Assembly (NCBI RefSeq): GCF_028890305.1
Contig: NZ_JARBXM010000001.1
Coordinates: 188,501-252,500, forward strand
DNA length: 64,000 bases
Reading direction: 5' to 3'
Source: Candidatus Methanosphaera massiliense
Lineage (GTDB): Archaea; Methanobacteriota; Methanobacteria; Methanobacteriales; Methanobacteriaceae
Below are positions 9,628 through 19,116 of the stretch, piece by piece (position 1 is the stretch's first letter; every line of letters starts with the position of its first letter). A model generated the notes under the pieces. That model did not search any database. It was not told the DNA's origin and saw only the letters and a program-made list of their open reading frames with translations. The position numbers and the translations under genes are program-made.

Positions 9628-9999
9628 TTATTTATCTTGTTTTTTAGACTTATTTTTAGCAGAATAATATCCATCAAATACTTTTGCATTATAATACTCA
9701 TTATTTAATGTTTTGTATTCGGGATACTCTTCACTAATAACAATTACATGAACCGGTGGATGTATTTTTCTTAAGTTCATTATACTTACTGTTGTATCCT
9801 CTTCTACTTTAACAAGAACTGCTACTTTAATGTCATTGCGAGGTTCTTGTTTAATTACTCTTTTAGTGACATCGTGAATTTTATCTAAAGAAATACTCTT
9901 TGGTTTTCCAACTATTGTTAAATTTGCATGTCTTTCTAAATCTGCTAAGCCATTTAATGCTTTTTTTCTATTCATTGCTCTTATTAATATTAATGCCAT
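9628..9999 (-). CDS. DUF356 family protein
   Basis: Conserved methanogen protein of 123 residues. The MALILIRAMNRKKALNGLAD opening, the TIVGKPKSI segment and the central NDIKVAVLVKVEEDTTVSIM strand match DUF356. No enzymatic motif, membrane segment or zinc ligand set is visible; the C-terminus is Lys-rich. The ATG at 9999 follows AGGAG. Function unknown. It is convergent with mbf1, with 45 bases between them, and is not obviously operonic with the envelope gene upstream. Confidence 0.8.
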   Translation of the reverse strand: MALILIRAMNRKKALNGLADLERHANLTIVGKPKSISLDKIHDVTKRVIKQEPRNDIKVAVLVKVEEDTTVSIMNLRKIHPPVHVIVISEEYPEYKTLNNEYYNAKVFDGYYSAKNKSKKQDK

Positions 10000-10083
10000 T
10001 ATAATCTCCTAGAAAAAATTTTATACCCTAATAAAAACTGAAAAAAATTATTTTAATATCCAAAAAAGAAAATGGTAGAAGAC

Positions 10084-11349
10084 TTATCGTCTTCTGAAGA
10101 ATGATTTGATTAATGTACTACGGAATAAAGCTAATAATATTAATAAAATACCAATTAAGCTTTCAATATTACCTAACACGTCAAATACATTTGAATCTAT
10201 AGGTAAGTTCCATACAGGAGCACTTCTACCATTTGGTGCAGGAGTATAATATACACCTACAGCTTTAATGTTCTCCCTTACATTTATATCAGAGGAATCA
10301 ACATATTCCACTCCAACAATACTACCACTATCAATTGCTTTGTTAATTGATTGAGCTATTTTAACTGGATCATATCCATTTTTTTCAACAGAAGCATCTA
10401 CAACACTAGTTGTTGCTTCAGATATTCCTTTTTCATCTGATCCATATGTTGATACTGATGGATTATCATCGGATACTGTTATTGTATTTCCTAATGCTTG
10501 GTAAGCATATACTGTTGTTAGTGGACTTCCATCTACTGGAGATACTTGATAGTTATCTGCTTCAGGATAACCTACACTCCATCCAGAACTACTAACTTTA
10601 CTGTATGGTTTTTCCATTTCATAACCTGTATCATTTAATTGATCAGGAGTAAACATGTCTCCGGTTGTAACACCTGATACGAGGTTAATTGCACCTCCAC
10701 CATGGTCTTCTCCAGAATCTCTAGCAACTTCACCAAATGCTTCGGATACAATTTTTGTTGCAGGATAACCATCACGAATCATTTTACCTATATTCATAGC
10801 AGTTTGTAATCTTACTGTTTCTGCTGTTCCTGATTTAGGGTTTCCTTCAGAGTTACGAAGGTGTATTATTGCGCCTTTTGTACCTGCTGGTACTGTTGCA
10901 ACTCCTCCACTAGCTGCTTGAACTTTAATAGTACTATTGTTATCTACCGTAACAACATATACATCAAAGTCTCCACCTACAGCAATACCTTCAGTAGGAT
11001 TTACAGCCATTAAACGAATACCCTGATAATTTTGTGCGACACTTACCACTTGAGCAGGTGTTCCATTTTTTTGTAGCTGAGTTAATGCATTGATAATTGC
11101 AGCTACACGAACATCAGATGTACCTTCTCCTCCTGATAGCAATGCCATTTTATGTTCTTGTGAAAAGATAAAAGTTGACTGGAACATGTTAGCAGCAAAT
11201 GATTGACTTCCTGCAGCACATCCATTAGGATCTTTACCTGTTGGGTCGGTTATTACTGCAACGTTCATTGTTGCTGAGGCAGTTGTCGAAAATACCATTA
11301 CAATGATTAGGAATAAGGCTAATTTTGATAATGTAGATCTATTTACCAT
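10084..11349 (-). CDS. Secreted or membrane-anchored protein of unknown function
   Basis: Unrecognised protein of about 421 residues. An N-terminal signal segment (LALFLIIVMVFSTTASA) is followed by a large predicted extracellular region rich in Gly, Val and Ser. A single C-terminal membrane helix (about residues 398-415, LIGILLILLALFRSTLI) and a basic FFRRR tail would anchor it with the bulk outside. Upstream ATGs at 11361 and 11364 overlap the preceding gene by an ATGA; the ATG at 11349 is preceded by GGGTGAT and is the likely start. It forms an operon with the 171-residue gene upstream and lies just past the pseudomurein genes, suggesting an envelope role (inference). Confidence 0.7.
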   Translation of the reverse strand: MVNRSTLSKLALFLIIVMVFSTTASATMNVAVITDPTGKDPNGCAAGSQSFAANMFQSTFIFSQEHKMALLSGGEGTSDVRVAAIINALTQLQKNGTPAQVVSVAQNYQGIRLMAVNPTEGIAVGGDFDVYVVTVDNNSTIKVQAASGGVATVPAGTKGAIIHLRNSEGNPKSGTAETVRLQTAMNIGKMIRDGYPATKIVSEAFGEVARDSGEDHGGGAINLVSGVTTGDMFTPDQLNDTGYEMEKPYSKVSSSGWSVGYPEADNYQVSPVDGSPLTTVYAYQALGNTITVSDDNPSVSTYGSDEKGISEATTSVVDASVEKNGYDPVKIAQSINKAIDSGSIVGVEYVDSSDINVRENIKAVGVYYTPAPNGRSAPVWNLPIDSNVFDVLGNIESLIGILLILLALFRSTLIKSFFRRR

Positions 11350-11360
11350 AGTATCACCCA

Positions 11361-11876
11361 TCATCCTGTCTCAGAAGTTCCTTGATAATCTAAGGAACTG
11401 CCTGTTCCATTTGTACCGTTTGTTCCATTTGTACCATTTGTACTATTTGTTGTTCCATTGGTTTGTAATATTGAAAAGTCTTCTACTACTGTAACAACAA
11501 CATTTCCTGTAGTTGAATCAACTTGAACATCTACCGAACTTATAGGAGCTATTGAAGTACCTGGTATTGTCGATTTTTTAACCATTTGCTCTGCATTGTT
11601 AATAGCATCACTAAGAAGTAATTGTCTTTGTGACGTAATCAAAGTACTTCCATTAATATAACTTCCATCTCTAAATCCTGCAGCTTCTACATTGGATTTG
11701 ATAGTTGATGTAGGTATTATATCATTTCCTTTGACCATTATACCTGCAATTGGAACTCCATCATCAGTAGAATTAGATGATGCGAATGCTACATAACTCA
11801 TTGCACGTCCAGACAAAATTAATATAAATGCCAAGATTAAAATGATTAAAGTATCTCTCCTAACTTTTATAAACAA
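11361..11876 (-). CDS. Membrane-anchored protein with Asn-Gly-Thr repeat tail
   Basis: Unrecognised protein of about 171 residues. The likely start is the TTG at 11876, eight bases after AGGTGA; longer readings to 11948 add a basic stretch with no ribosome binding site. One membrane helix (DTLIILILAFILILSG) lies at the N-terminus, then an exported domain of about 100 residues. The tail holds a run of NGT/NST triplets, six or more N-glycosylation sequons within about 25 residues. It overlaps the start of the downstream 421-residue gene, so the two are translationally coupled. Confidence 0.65.
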   Translation of the reverse strand: MFIKVRRDTLIILILAFILILSGRAMSYVAFASSNSTDDGVPIAGIMVKGNDIIPTSTIKSNVEAAGFRDGSYINGSTLITSQRQLLLSDAINNAEQMVKKSTIPGTSIAPISSVDVQVDSTTGNVVVTVVEDFSILQTNGTTNSTNGTNGTNGTNGTGSSLDYQGTSETG

Positions 11877-12108
11877 AATTTCACCTCTAATTTTCGAGAA
11901 TTCTATATATCTATGATATTTAACTAGAAAGCTCGAAAGTACAATCATAATAAAATATATACATTATATAATAATAAAGTAAATTTTTATATTGAATTAA
12001 TCTATTATATATTTTTGATTTTATACTATTTAATAATAACAACAATTAAAAAAGTGTTTTTAAATGGGTGGTGATAGTTAAAAATAATAATAAAGGAAAA
12101 TTTATTGT

Positions 12109-13650
12109 TTATTCCCTTATCAATTCATTTTTATATTTGAATGCTGCTTCTCCTGTACATACCACTAGATTAACATCAATTTCTAATGCTTTATTAAAGC
12201 CTGCTAATACTTGTTCTATTGTTGCTCCAAGAGTACCTTCTTTATCTCCCTTAGGCATAGTATCAGGTAAAACTATTTTATCCGTGTATAATCCTTTTTG
12301 TAATGCTTTTTTAGCACATATGTATGAGTTATGTGATGCTGGTACAATATAATCAGCATATTCCGCTGCACATTTTAGTATTTCTTTATCTCCAGCCATT
12401 CCTGATTCTGAGGATGTTGTTATAACATTTACTAGAGTACTATATGAATTTTTTAATTCTTTTAATACTGTTGTTATACCTGCAGGGTTATGTGCATAAT
12501 CTACCATGATTTGCTTACCATCAATAGTACCTATTTTTTCCATACGTCCTTTAACACCTTTAAACGAGTATACTGCTTCGGCTATTACATTATAGGATAT
12601 GTTAAGTATTTCATGTGCTACAATTATAGAACCTACTGCATTATAGATGTTATGTATTCCGTTGATACTTAGTTTAAATACGTGTTCTTCGTTGTTTGGA
12701 GTGATTAATGTGAATTTATTATGTTGGTCGTTTATGTTTGTTGCTATGTAATCTGGTTTTTTGTATTCTATTCCACAATCACACTTATATGTTCCTACTC
12801 CAGCTATAAATTCCTCTACCTTAATTTCCTTTCCACAGAAACATTTTTTTGTAGATGTACGTACTGGTTCAGTATCTACTCCAAATGATATTATATTTCC
12901 ATGATAATTTAATTCTTTTAATAATCCTTGTATTGTAGGGTCATCATTATTGATTATTAATGTTTTTTGGTCTAAAAGTTCTACAAGTTCACCTTTTACT
13001 CTTGCATAATCTATGAAATTAGAATTTTCAGACAGATGGTCTGGTGTTATGTTAGTTATTACTCCAACATCTGGTTTACATTCTTTTGCTAAATTATATA
13101 AACTTCCTTTATATCCAAAGGTTCCTGTTTCAAGGATATTAACATCACCCTTTAATCTTGCTTGTAGGGAAGGTATATCCGCAGTATTTCCCTGTAATCC
13201 CTCCAGGTTATGTTCACAAGGTTTTAAATTAGCAGAATATGCTATATGTTTTAATAAGGTTGTTGTGGTTGTTTTACCATTTGTTCCGGTTATACAAATT
13301 ACAGGATGTACTGGCTCAAACATGTCACGTATATCTTGAACTGTTAGTATTGGAATATTATATTTTTTTACTTTCTGATATAGCATTGATTTTGATTCGA
13401 TTAATGCTGTTGGTAAAATCATGTAATCAGATTCTGTGAAGAATGATTCTGGTATTTTTCCATAGTATATTTTCATGTCAGGATAATCTTTTAATGAACT
13501 TTTAAAACGACAGTCTTCTTCATTAACCATGTCATTTGCTTGAACTTTGTATCCATGATCCATTAATATTCTAGCTATAATATTACCATTTATTCCACAT
13601 ACACCAACTACACTAAAAAGTGAATCTTTATCAATATCAGTTATTTCCAT
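12109..13650 (-). CDS. Mur ligase family protein with zinc-ribbon insertion (pseudomurein peptide ligase)
   Basis: ATP-dependent amide ligase of 513 residues, homologous to bacterial MurC/D/E/F and presumably adding an amino acid to the pseudomurein peptide. It has an N-terminal Rossmann-like domain, the P-loop ITGTNGKTTTTTLL (about residue 120), ITPDHLSE, a GRMEKIG motif and DYAHNPAG. Between the central sheet and GIHNIYNA there is a CFCGKE...YKCDCGIEY four-cysteine insertion (about residues 265-300), resembling the zinc ribbon of MurT. It overlaps the upstream ligase by 14 bases. Amino acid specificity cannot be assigned. Confidence 0.88.
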   Translation of the reverse strand: MEITDIDKDSLFSVVGVCGINGNIIARILMDHGYKVQANDMVNEEDCRFKSSLKDYPDMKIYYGKIPESFFTESDYMILPTALIESKSMLYQKVKKYNIPILTVQDIRDMFEPVHPVICITGTNGKTTTTTLLKHIAYSANLKPCEHNLEGLQGNTADIPSLQARLKGDVNILETGTFGYKGSLYNLAKECKPDVGVITNITPDHLSENSNFIDYARVKGELVELLDQKTLIINNDDPTIQGLLKELNYHGNIISFGVDTEPVRTSTKKCFCGKEIKVEEFIAGVGTYKCDCGIEYKKPDYIATNINDQHNKFTLITPNNEEHVFKLSINGIHNIYNAVGSIIVAHEILNISYNVIAEAVYSFKGVKGRMEKIGTIDGKQIMVDYAHNPAGITTVLKELKNSYSTLVNVITTSSESGMAGDKEILKCAAEYADYIVPASHNSYICAKKALQKGLYTDKIVLPDTMPKGDKEGTLGATIEQVLAGFNKALEIDVNLVVCTGEAAFKYKNELIRE

Positions 13651-15073
13651 AACGTTTACTTCCTTCTTTTAATCCTTTTAACATTCTTGTTTTTACTTGC
13701 TCATATGAATTTGATGCACCGGGACCTAGGTGAACTATTATATCTCCTGGTTTAGCATATTTCATTGCTAACTCTGCTGCTTCATCTATAGTGCATACTG
13801 CTAGTTTTATCACATCATCATTTTCTATTGCACTGAGTAGTTCTATTGCTCCATTCATATTGAGAGTATCAGTTATTTCAACATAACCTGTTGCTATTAC
13901 CATGTTAGCGTAATCACCTATTACTCTGCCGCTTTCTGATTTGTCTCGTATTGTTGTTGAATCTACAGAATTATATAATATTATAAGATATTCATCTTTT
14001 ATGGCTTCTAATGCTTGTCTTACACTTTGATCACCATAAGATGCATCATAATATGCATCAACACCGTTGAATTTACCAAGGTACTCCATACGTCCACCTA
14101 CTCCAGTAAATTCATTAATTCCCTTTTTAACATCATCTATTGATAATCCATAAGTCATACTTGCTGCTATTGCTGCTGTAAGATTTTCATAATTATAATA
14201 TGCTATTGTATCAATATCAATAGTGGTTTCTAGTTCTTCACCATTCTTATTTATTTTAATATGATATTTATCGTCATCATAGAATCCATCATAAATTGGA
14301 ACATATTTATCTGTATGAGATGGTTCATCATTTTCAAAGTTAAAATAGATTGTATCTTCACGTTTATATGTTAATAAGTCACCACATTGAGAGTTAGCTA
14401 CTAACAATTGACTTGCTGGTACAATACATGCTTTACGATCAACATATTTCTGCATTGAACCTCCGAATTCGCATAAGTGTTCTGGTCGTAGATTAGTTAA
14501 AACTCCAATTTTTAGATCAAGTTCACCCATAATACCTAATGTCCCATGAGGTAATTCTAGTATAGCAATATCTGCTCCCTTATATTCCCCTCTAACAATA
14601 TCATCAACTATAGCCTCACTAACTAGGTTCCATTTCATAGATGAACACTGATATACTTTATATCCTGCAGCTTTAAAGATATGTGTTAACATGTCTGTTG
14701 TAGTTGTTTTACCAAATGACCCTGTAATACCAATTTTATCCATGTCAAGAATATCATTAACAATATCACTAATTATCTTTCTAGTAACTATAATTTTGGA
14801 TTGATTATCAACTTCTTTACGGATAGGTGCTGATTCAGGTATTGTCGGTGCTAAAAATACAGCTTCATAATCTGATATATCTTGTTCTTTATCACCTAGG
14901 TTAAGTGTAACTCCTTCTTTATCTAATATGTCAAGCATTTCCTTTCTTCTATTAGTAAACTCATCGTATGTTTTTGAATCACTGATTGTTACATCAACCC
15001 CTATATGATTCAGTAATCTAGCTACTGGTCTTCCAGCATTACCTGCTCCTATTACTAAGCATGACTTAAACAT
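13637..15073 (-). CDS. Mur ligase family protein (pseudomurein biosynthesis)
   Basis: Mur ligase homologue of 478 residues with an N-terminal GAGNAGRPVARLL dinucleotide-type loop as in MurC/MurD. The ATP loop is GITGSFGKTTTTDML, with Ser-Phe where most ligases have Thr-Asn. Other landmarks are LTNLRPEHLCEFGG, YNYENLTAA, GVGGRMEYLG and DASYGDQSV in place of the usual DYAH-P motif. Adjacent to and overlapping the 513-residue ligase, it is part of the wall precursor cluster. The altered C-terminal substrate motif suggests an unusual acceptor or amino acid. Confidence 0.87.
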   Translation of the reverse strand: MFKSCLVIGAGNAGRPVARLLNHIGVDVTISDSKTYDEFTNRRKEMLDILDKEGVTLNLGDKEQDISDYEAVFLAPTIPESAPIRKEVDNQSKIIVTRKIISDIVNDILDMDKIGITGSFGKTTTTDMLTHIFKAAGYKVYQCSSMKWNLVSEAIVDDIVRGEYKGADIAILELPHGTLGIMGELDLKIGVLTNLRPEHLCEFGGSMQKYVDRKACIVPASQLLVANSQCGDLLTYKREDTIYFNFENDEPSHTDKYVPIYDGFYDDDKYHIKINKNGEELETTIDIDTIAYYNYENLTAAIAASMTYGLSIDDVKKGINEFTGVGGRMEYLGKFNGVDAYYDASYGDQSVRQALEAIKDEYLIILYNSVDSTTIRDKSESGRVIGDYANMVIATGYVEITDTLNMNGAIELLSAIENDDVIKLAVCTIDEAAELAMKYAKPGDIIVHLGPGASNSYEQVKTRMLKGLKEGSKRYGNN

Positions 15074-15243
15074 TGATATTGCAACTCCTGTAATTTAATA
15101 ATAAATAATTTTTTTTTAAAAACGTGATATACATAATAATTTCATAAATTTAGTTTAATACATGAAATAAATTATCATTAATTAAAATATGTATCTTTAT
15201 AAGATAAATAATTTTAATCTAAAAAAAGTAAAAAATAGAAAAA

Positions 15244-16710
15244 TTATTCAATTATATTGTTTTTTCTTAATAAATCGCTAGCAGGGTCCATTCCCTGTGC
15301 ACCTAACAATAATATAACATCATCATCTGATGCTTGGTTAATTGTATTTATTAATGCTTCTTCTAGGGATTCTATAAGTGTATATTGAATATTATCTTTA
15401 TCTAAGGTATCTAAGAAAATTTTTAGTTCAGAATCAAGAACTGTATTTAAATGATTCACTACATCAACACTACATGTTAGTACAAGAGTATAATTATCTC
15501 TATCTCCAAGTACTTCCGATAATGCCTCTGCTATTTCACGGTTAATATCCTCCCCTCTGGAACCTCTAATTGCATCAACAACAAATAAATTGTTACCGAG
15601 TTTAGCTCCATTTTCAATCGTTAATTTAATTCCTGAAGGATTATGAGCAAAGTCATCGATTATTACTGGTGAATCTTTTAATCTAATAAAACGTCTTGCT
15701 AAAGGTTTATAATTTCTTAAGGATCCTATAACGTCTTCCCTTTTAATATCTTCTAATGAGGTTACAACTGCTAATGCAGCCATAATATCCTGTATAAAGT
15801 GTGCTGATGTGAATGGTAACTCTTTTTCTTCTACATATAACTCGTCTTTACAGTATATCCCAACACCTTCCTTATATGAGATATCAAGTAAATTATCAGG
15901 GTTATAATTTCCGAAAAATAATACTTTACTATTAGTATCCTCTACTATCTTACTCATTTTACGAATATTCTTATCCTCATAGTTAAGAACTAGTAATCCT
16001 TTATTCATATCTCTAATAGTTCTTGCTGCACCGGATATTTCATACAATAAATTTTCAAATGAACCTGCTAAATTAATATGATCCATTGATGCATTTGTTA
16101 TTATTACTGCCCATGGCTGTAATGCACTCATCATCTGATAACAATGGTCTTCCATTATTCTATCATCCCATCCTTGAACTTCTGATACTTCTAAGGCAAT
16201 TGCCTCAACTTCACCTTTAGTCTCATAAAATTCAGCTAATTCTGATGCCACACGTGGATCAATAAGTGTATTACCCTCTGATTCTGCATCAGTATTAGTA
16301 TATGTGTTATAACCTAAATCTGAAAAAATAGTATAAAGAAGATGAGTGGTTGTTGATTTACCATTTGTTCCAGTAATTGCTATTTTTAGAGCATCACCTG
16401 CAAATTCCTTAACACTTTCATTTAATGCTAGTGCTGTTGCATATTCTATATGACTAGTTACAATTAATGTAAAATCTAATTTTTCAGCTACTTCTATAGC
16501 ATTATCATGAGGATTCTGTGTTATTAAACAAGAAACTCCCTTATTTTTTGCAATTTCAATACCTTTATCATTAATTTTATGTCTGATAACTATATCATTC
16601 AAACTTGCTTTATTTAAAAAAGTAAATTTACCAGATAAAATAATATCTGGACCATATAATACTCCATCAATTTTATCTGCTAATTCTGATGCTTTAATAC
16701 TATAATTCAT
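15244..16710 (-). CDS. Mur ligase family protein, MurE/MurF-like (pseudomurein biosynthesis)
   Basis: Peptide ligase homologue of 488 residues. It has an N-terminal MurE/F-type domain (SIKASELADKIDGVLYGPDI), the P-loop AITGTNGKSTTTHLL, an EVSEVQGWDDR stretch, NASMDHINLAG, ARRFIRL and DDFAHNPSGI. This is the most canonical of the three ligases here. The ATG at 16710 follows GGGGAA and lies 20 bases after the MraY-like stop, so the two are co-transcribed. The 170-base AT-rich gap to the next ligase holds no gene. Confidence 0.9.
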   Translation of the reverse strand: MNYSIKASELADKIDGVLYGPDIILSGKFTFLNKASLNDIVIRHKINDKGIEIAKNKGVSCLITQNPHDNAIEVAEKLDFTLIVTSHIEYATALALNESVKEFAGDALKIAITGTNGKSTTTHLLYTIFSDLGYNTYTNTDAESEGNTLIDPRVASELAEFYETKGEVEAIALEVSEVQGWDDRIMEDHCYQMMSALQPWAVIITNASMDHINLAGSFENLLYEISGAARTIRDMNKGLLVLNYEDKNIRKMSKIVEDTNSKVLFFGNYNPDNLLDISYKEGVGIYCKDELYVEEKELPFTSAHFIQDIMAALAVVTSLEDIKREDVIGSLRNYKPLARRFIRLKDSPVIIDDFAHNPSGIKLTIENGAKLGNNLFVVDAIRGSRGEDINREIAEALSEVLGDRDNYTLVLTCSVDVVNHLNTVLDSELKIFLDTLDKDNIQYTLIESLEEALINTINQASDDDVILLLGAQGMDPASDLLRKNNIIE

Positions 16711-16730
16711 ACATTATTCCCCGAATCAAT

Positions 16731-17813
16731 CTAAATTATACCAAATATGAATAATGCTACAATTGAAGCTACTACTGTAAGACCCCAATATAGTAATACT
16801 ATCTTTTGTTCAGACATTCCGTGATAATTTAATGTGTGATGTAATGGTTCAACTGGTAATGTAATAACATGTGCCCTATGTAATAAACTTATTATAACAG
16901 ATACAATAGGTACAGCTAATGCAATAATGGAAAATATTAAAGAATTTCCAAGTAAAGCAGCCACCATATATCCTGTTCCTAGAGCATATGAACCTGTATC
17001 GCCCATGAATATTTTTGCAGGATAATGATTTAATACTAAGAAACCAACAGAAGCACCTGCAATAACAATAAATGGTAATGAAGCAACTGAGCCTGTAGCA
17101 ATATTAGCATACAGTGCGGAAGCTACAGATGCTATAGCAATAATACCTGCTGCTAAACCATCCATTCCATCAATTAAATTAATTGAATTTATAGAACCAA
17201 TTATTGCACATATTGCTAATGGAATCATTAAATAACCAATTTCAAACCCACTAATATTAGTTGGTAATACTCCTGGTAAAATAATAAAACAAGCAACTAC
17301 AAACTGAGTTAGAATTTTTTCTTTTTCAGTTGTTTCACTCTTAATAGGTATTTCATCTATTACTGTGAGTTTATGTTCTTGTTCTACTATTTTATTATAA
17401 TCTTTTTTAGCTTTAGGTGATGCTATTCTAGCTTCTTCACCTGGTTCTAATGTTAATAATCCTATGTGAACTGGTTCAGTTCCATCATTACGGACAACTT
17501 TCTGATATTCTTTTACCTTGAAACCAAGTAAATCATCAAACATTCCGAATAAACCTGCAACTACCATCATGAACACAGTTATAAGCAAATAACTGGAAGA
17601 ATGCCAATCAAATAAAAATAATGCCATTAAAAGTACACCTAAGATGATTCCAAAACCACCCATTGTAGGTGTTCCACTTTTCTGTCTGTGTTCAGATATA
17701 ATTGGATTATCTCTTATGTCTGCTACTAATAATTCCCTTCTAACAACTGACGTGAAAATTGCAGTTGCAATGATTGTTATTAGAAAAATTAGTATATCTA
17801 CTTGTCCAATCAC
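16731..17813 (-). CDS. MraY-like phospho-sugar transferase (pseudomurein lipid precursor)
   Basis: Polytopic glycosyltransferase family 4 enzyme of 360 residues, predicted to load a UDP-linked peptide or sugar onto undecaprenyl phosphate. Family motifs are FDDLLGF, NLIDGMDGLAAG, FMGDTGSYALGTG and the histidine motif EPLHHTLNYHGM; about ten membrane helices are visible. A charged cytoplasmic insertion of about 70 residues (around 105-175) separates two helices and is longer than in bacterial MraY. The GTG at 17813 is chosen because GGGGG lies just upstream and the nearby ATG reads straight into TGA. Confidence 0.9.
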   Translation of the reverse strand: MIGQVDILIFLITIIATAIFTSVVRRELLVADIRDNPIISEHRQKSGTPTMGGFGIILGVLLMALFLFDWHSSSYLLITVFMMVVAGLFGMFDDLLGFKVKEYQKVVRNDGTEPVHIGLLTLEPGEEARIASPKAKKDYNKIVEQEHKLTVIDEIPIKSETTEKEKILTQFVVACFIILPGVLPTNISGFEIGYLMIPLAICAIIGSINSINLIDGMDGLAAGIIAIASVASALYANIATGSVASLPFIVIAGASVGFLVLNHYPAKIFMGDTGSYALGTGYMVAALLGNSLIFSIIALAVPIVSVIISLLHRAHVITLPVEPLHHTLNYHGMSEQKIVLLYWGLTVVASIVALFIFGII

Positions 17814-17948
17814 ATTTTAACCCCCTAAAGTTAAAAATTGAATTTTAATAATTAATATTTATTTTCATTAACATTAAAATAAGTAACTATTAAAAAAAGT
17901 AAAAATAAAAGATATTAAAAAAAATAAAAAAAGTAAATTAAATAATAT

Positions 17949-19103
17949 TCAATCAAAATGAATATTATTCTGATTAGCGTAATTATTTACAAGTTCATAA
18001 GTCAAATCGTTCAGATTACCTCTGTTTTCTGCTCGAATTGTAACTCTTTGGTAATGTTTTGGACCATGAACAATATAAGAATTATCACCATCAAATTTTT
18101 TTGTAGCGGGTATTTTTTTATCAGCAGGAAAATCTCCGACAGGTAATTCTGCAGAACAATAGTTTTTCATGGAATTTTTAACATTTTTAGCAGACCAGTT
18201 GCCTTTTGCCATGTCAATTAGTTGACATAATGGATAAATATTAGTGGTAGCTGCTGTCATATATCTTGTTCCACTAGGTCTTGTATTTAATTCTATGATA
18301 TAATCATTGTTAGAAGTGTTATCATGTAATATGTCAATGTCCATTGTTCCTTCTACACCGACTAAATCTGCTATTTTCTGAGCTAATACCTGTAATTCTT
18401 TGTTATGTTCTGCATTATCTATATCTTGAATATTTAAAGGAGCTTGTTTAATTTTCTTTAGAGGATGTGTACCTTTTAATGTTGTATCTCCTTTATATAC
18501 TGGACATAAAGCTACTGATTCATTATTCCAACGTAGCACTTCTATTGAAACTTCAAATCCTTCTATGAATTCTTCGGTGAAAATATTATTTTTTGATGAT
18601 ACAAATTCTTCAATATCCTCTCTATTAAGAGCTATTTTTACACCGGTTCCACCTTGTCCTTCTGGTGTTTTTAATACTATAGGTAATTCCTCTTCAATAC
18701 TGCTAATATTATAAGGTTCGTTTAGATGCTTAAATTTTGGTGTTTTTATATTATTTTCCTGTAATAATTGTTTAGTGGAATATTTATCAGCAGCTAATGT
18801 TGCAGTATATTGAGAAGCGGCTATTACTGGAATATCATTTTCTTTTTCTAGGACATCTTTCATTTTACCTACTTCTGGTAGTGGAGGGTCAATCCCTATT
18901 AATGGAATTACTGCATCTACATCCTCTTTTATTGCTACTTCCATTGGTTTATCCATTCCTCTTGGTACAATATATTTTTTATCTGCTAAATCAAGGTTGT
19001 CTGCATGTTCATTAGACTCTGTAACAATAGATGTTATACCCTCTTGTTTTAGATACCATGAAACGTCATCAAATAATCTTGACCCTATAAATAATATTTT
19101 CAT
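17949..19103 (-). CDS. ATP-grasp protein of the pseudomurein cluster (CarB-like)
   Basis: ATP-grasp ligase-type protein of about 384 residues. An N-terminal pre-ATP-grasp domain (MKILFIGSRLFDDVSWYLK) is followed by a glycine-rich nucleotide loop (LKTPEGQGGTGVKIA), EEFIEGFEVSIEVL and the metal-binding MDIDIL...IIELNTRPSGTR. CarB-like ATP-grasp genes next to MraY- and Mur-like genes are a known mark of the pseudomurein cluster; the reaction is not established by sequence. The ATG at 19103 follows AAGGAG, excluding a seven-residue upstream extension. It lies 13 bases after the hydrogenase protease gene. Confidence 0.85.
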   Translation of the reverse strand: MKILFIGSRLFDDVSWYLKQEGITSIVTESNEHADNLDLADKKYIVPRGMDKPMEVAIKEDVDAVIPLIGIDPPLPEVGKMKDVLEKENDIPVIAASQYTATLAADKYSTKQLLQENNIKTPKFKHLNEPYNISSIEEELPIVLKTPEGQGGTGVKIALNREDIEEFVSSKNNIFTEEFIEGFEVSIEVLRWNNESVALCPVYKGDTTLKGTHPLKKIKQAPLNIQDIDNAEHNKELQVLAQKIADLVGVEGTMDIDILHDNTSNNDYIIELNTRPSGTRYMTAATTNIYPLCQLIDMAKGNWSAKNVKNSMKNYCSAELPVGDFPADKKIPATKKFDGDNSYIVHGPKHYQRVTIRAENRGNLNDLTYELVNNYANQNNIHFD

Positions 19104-19116
19104 TAAAAAAAACTCC

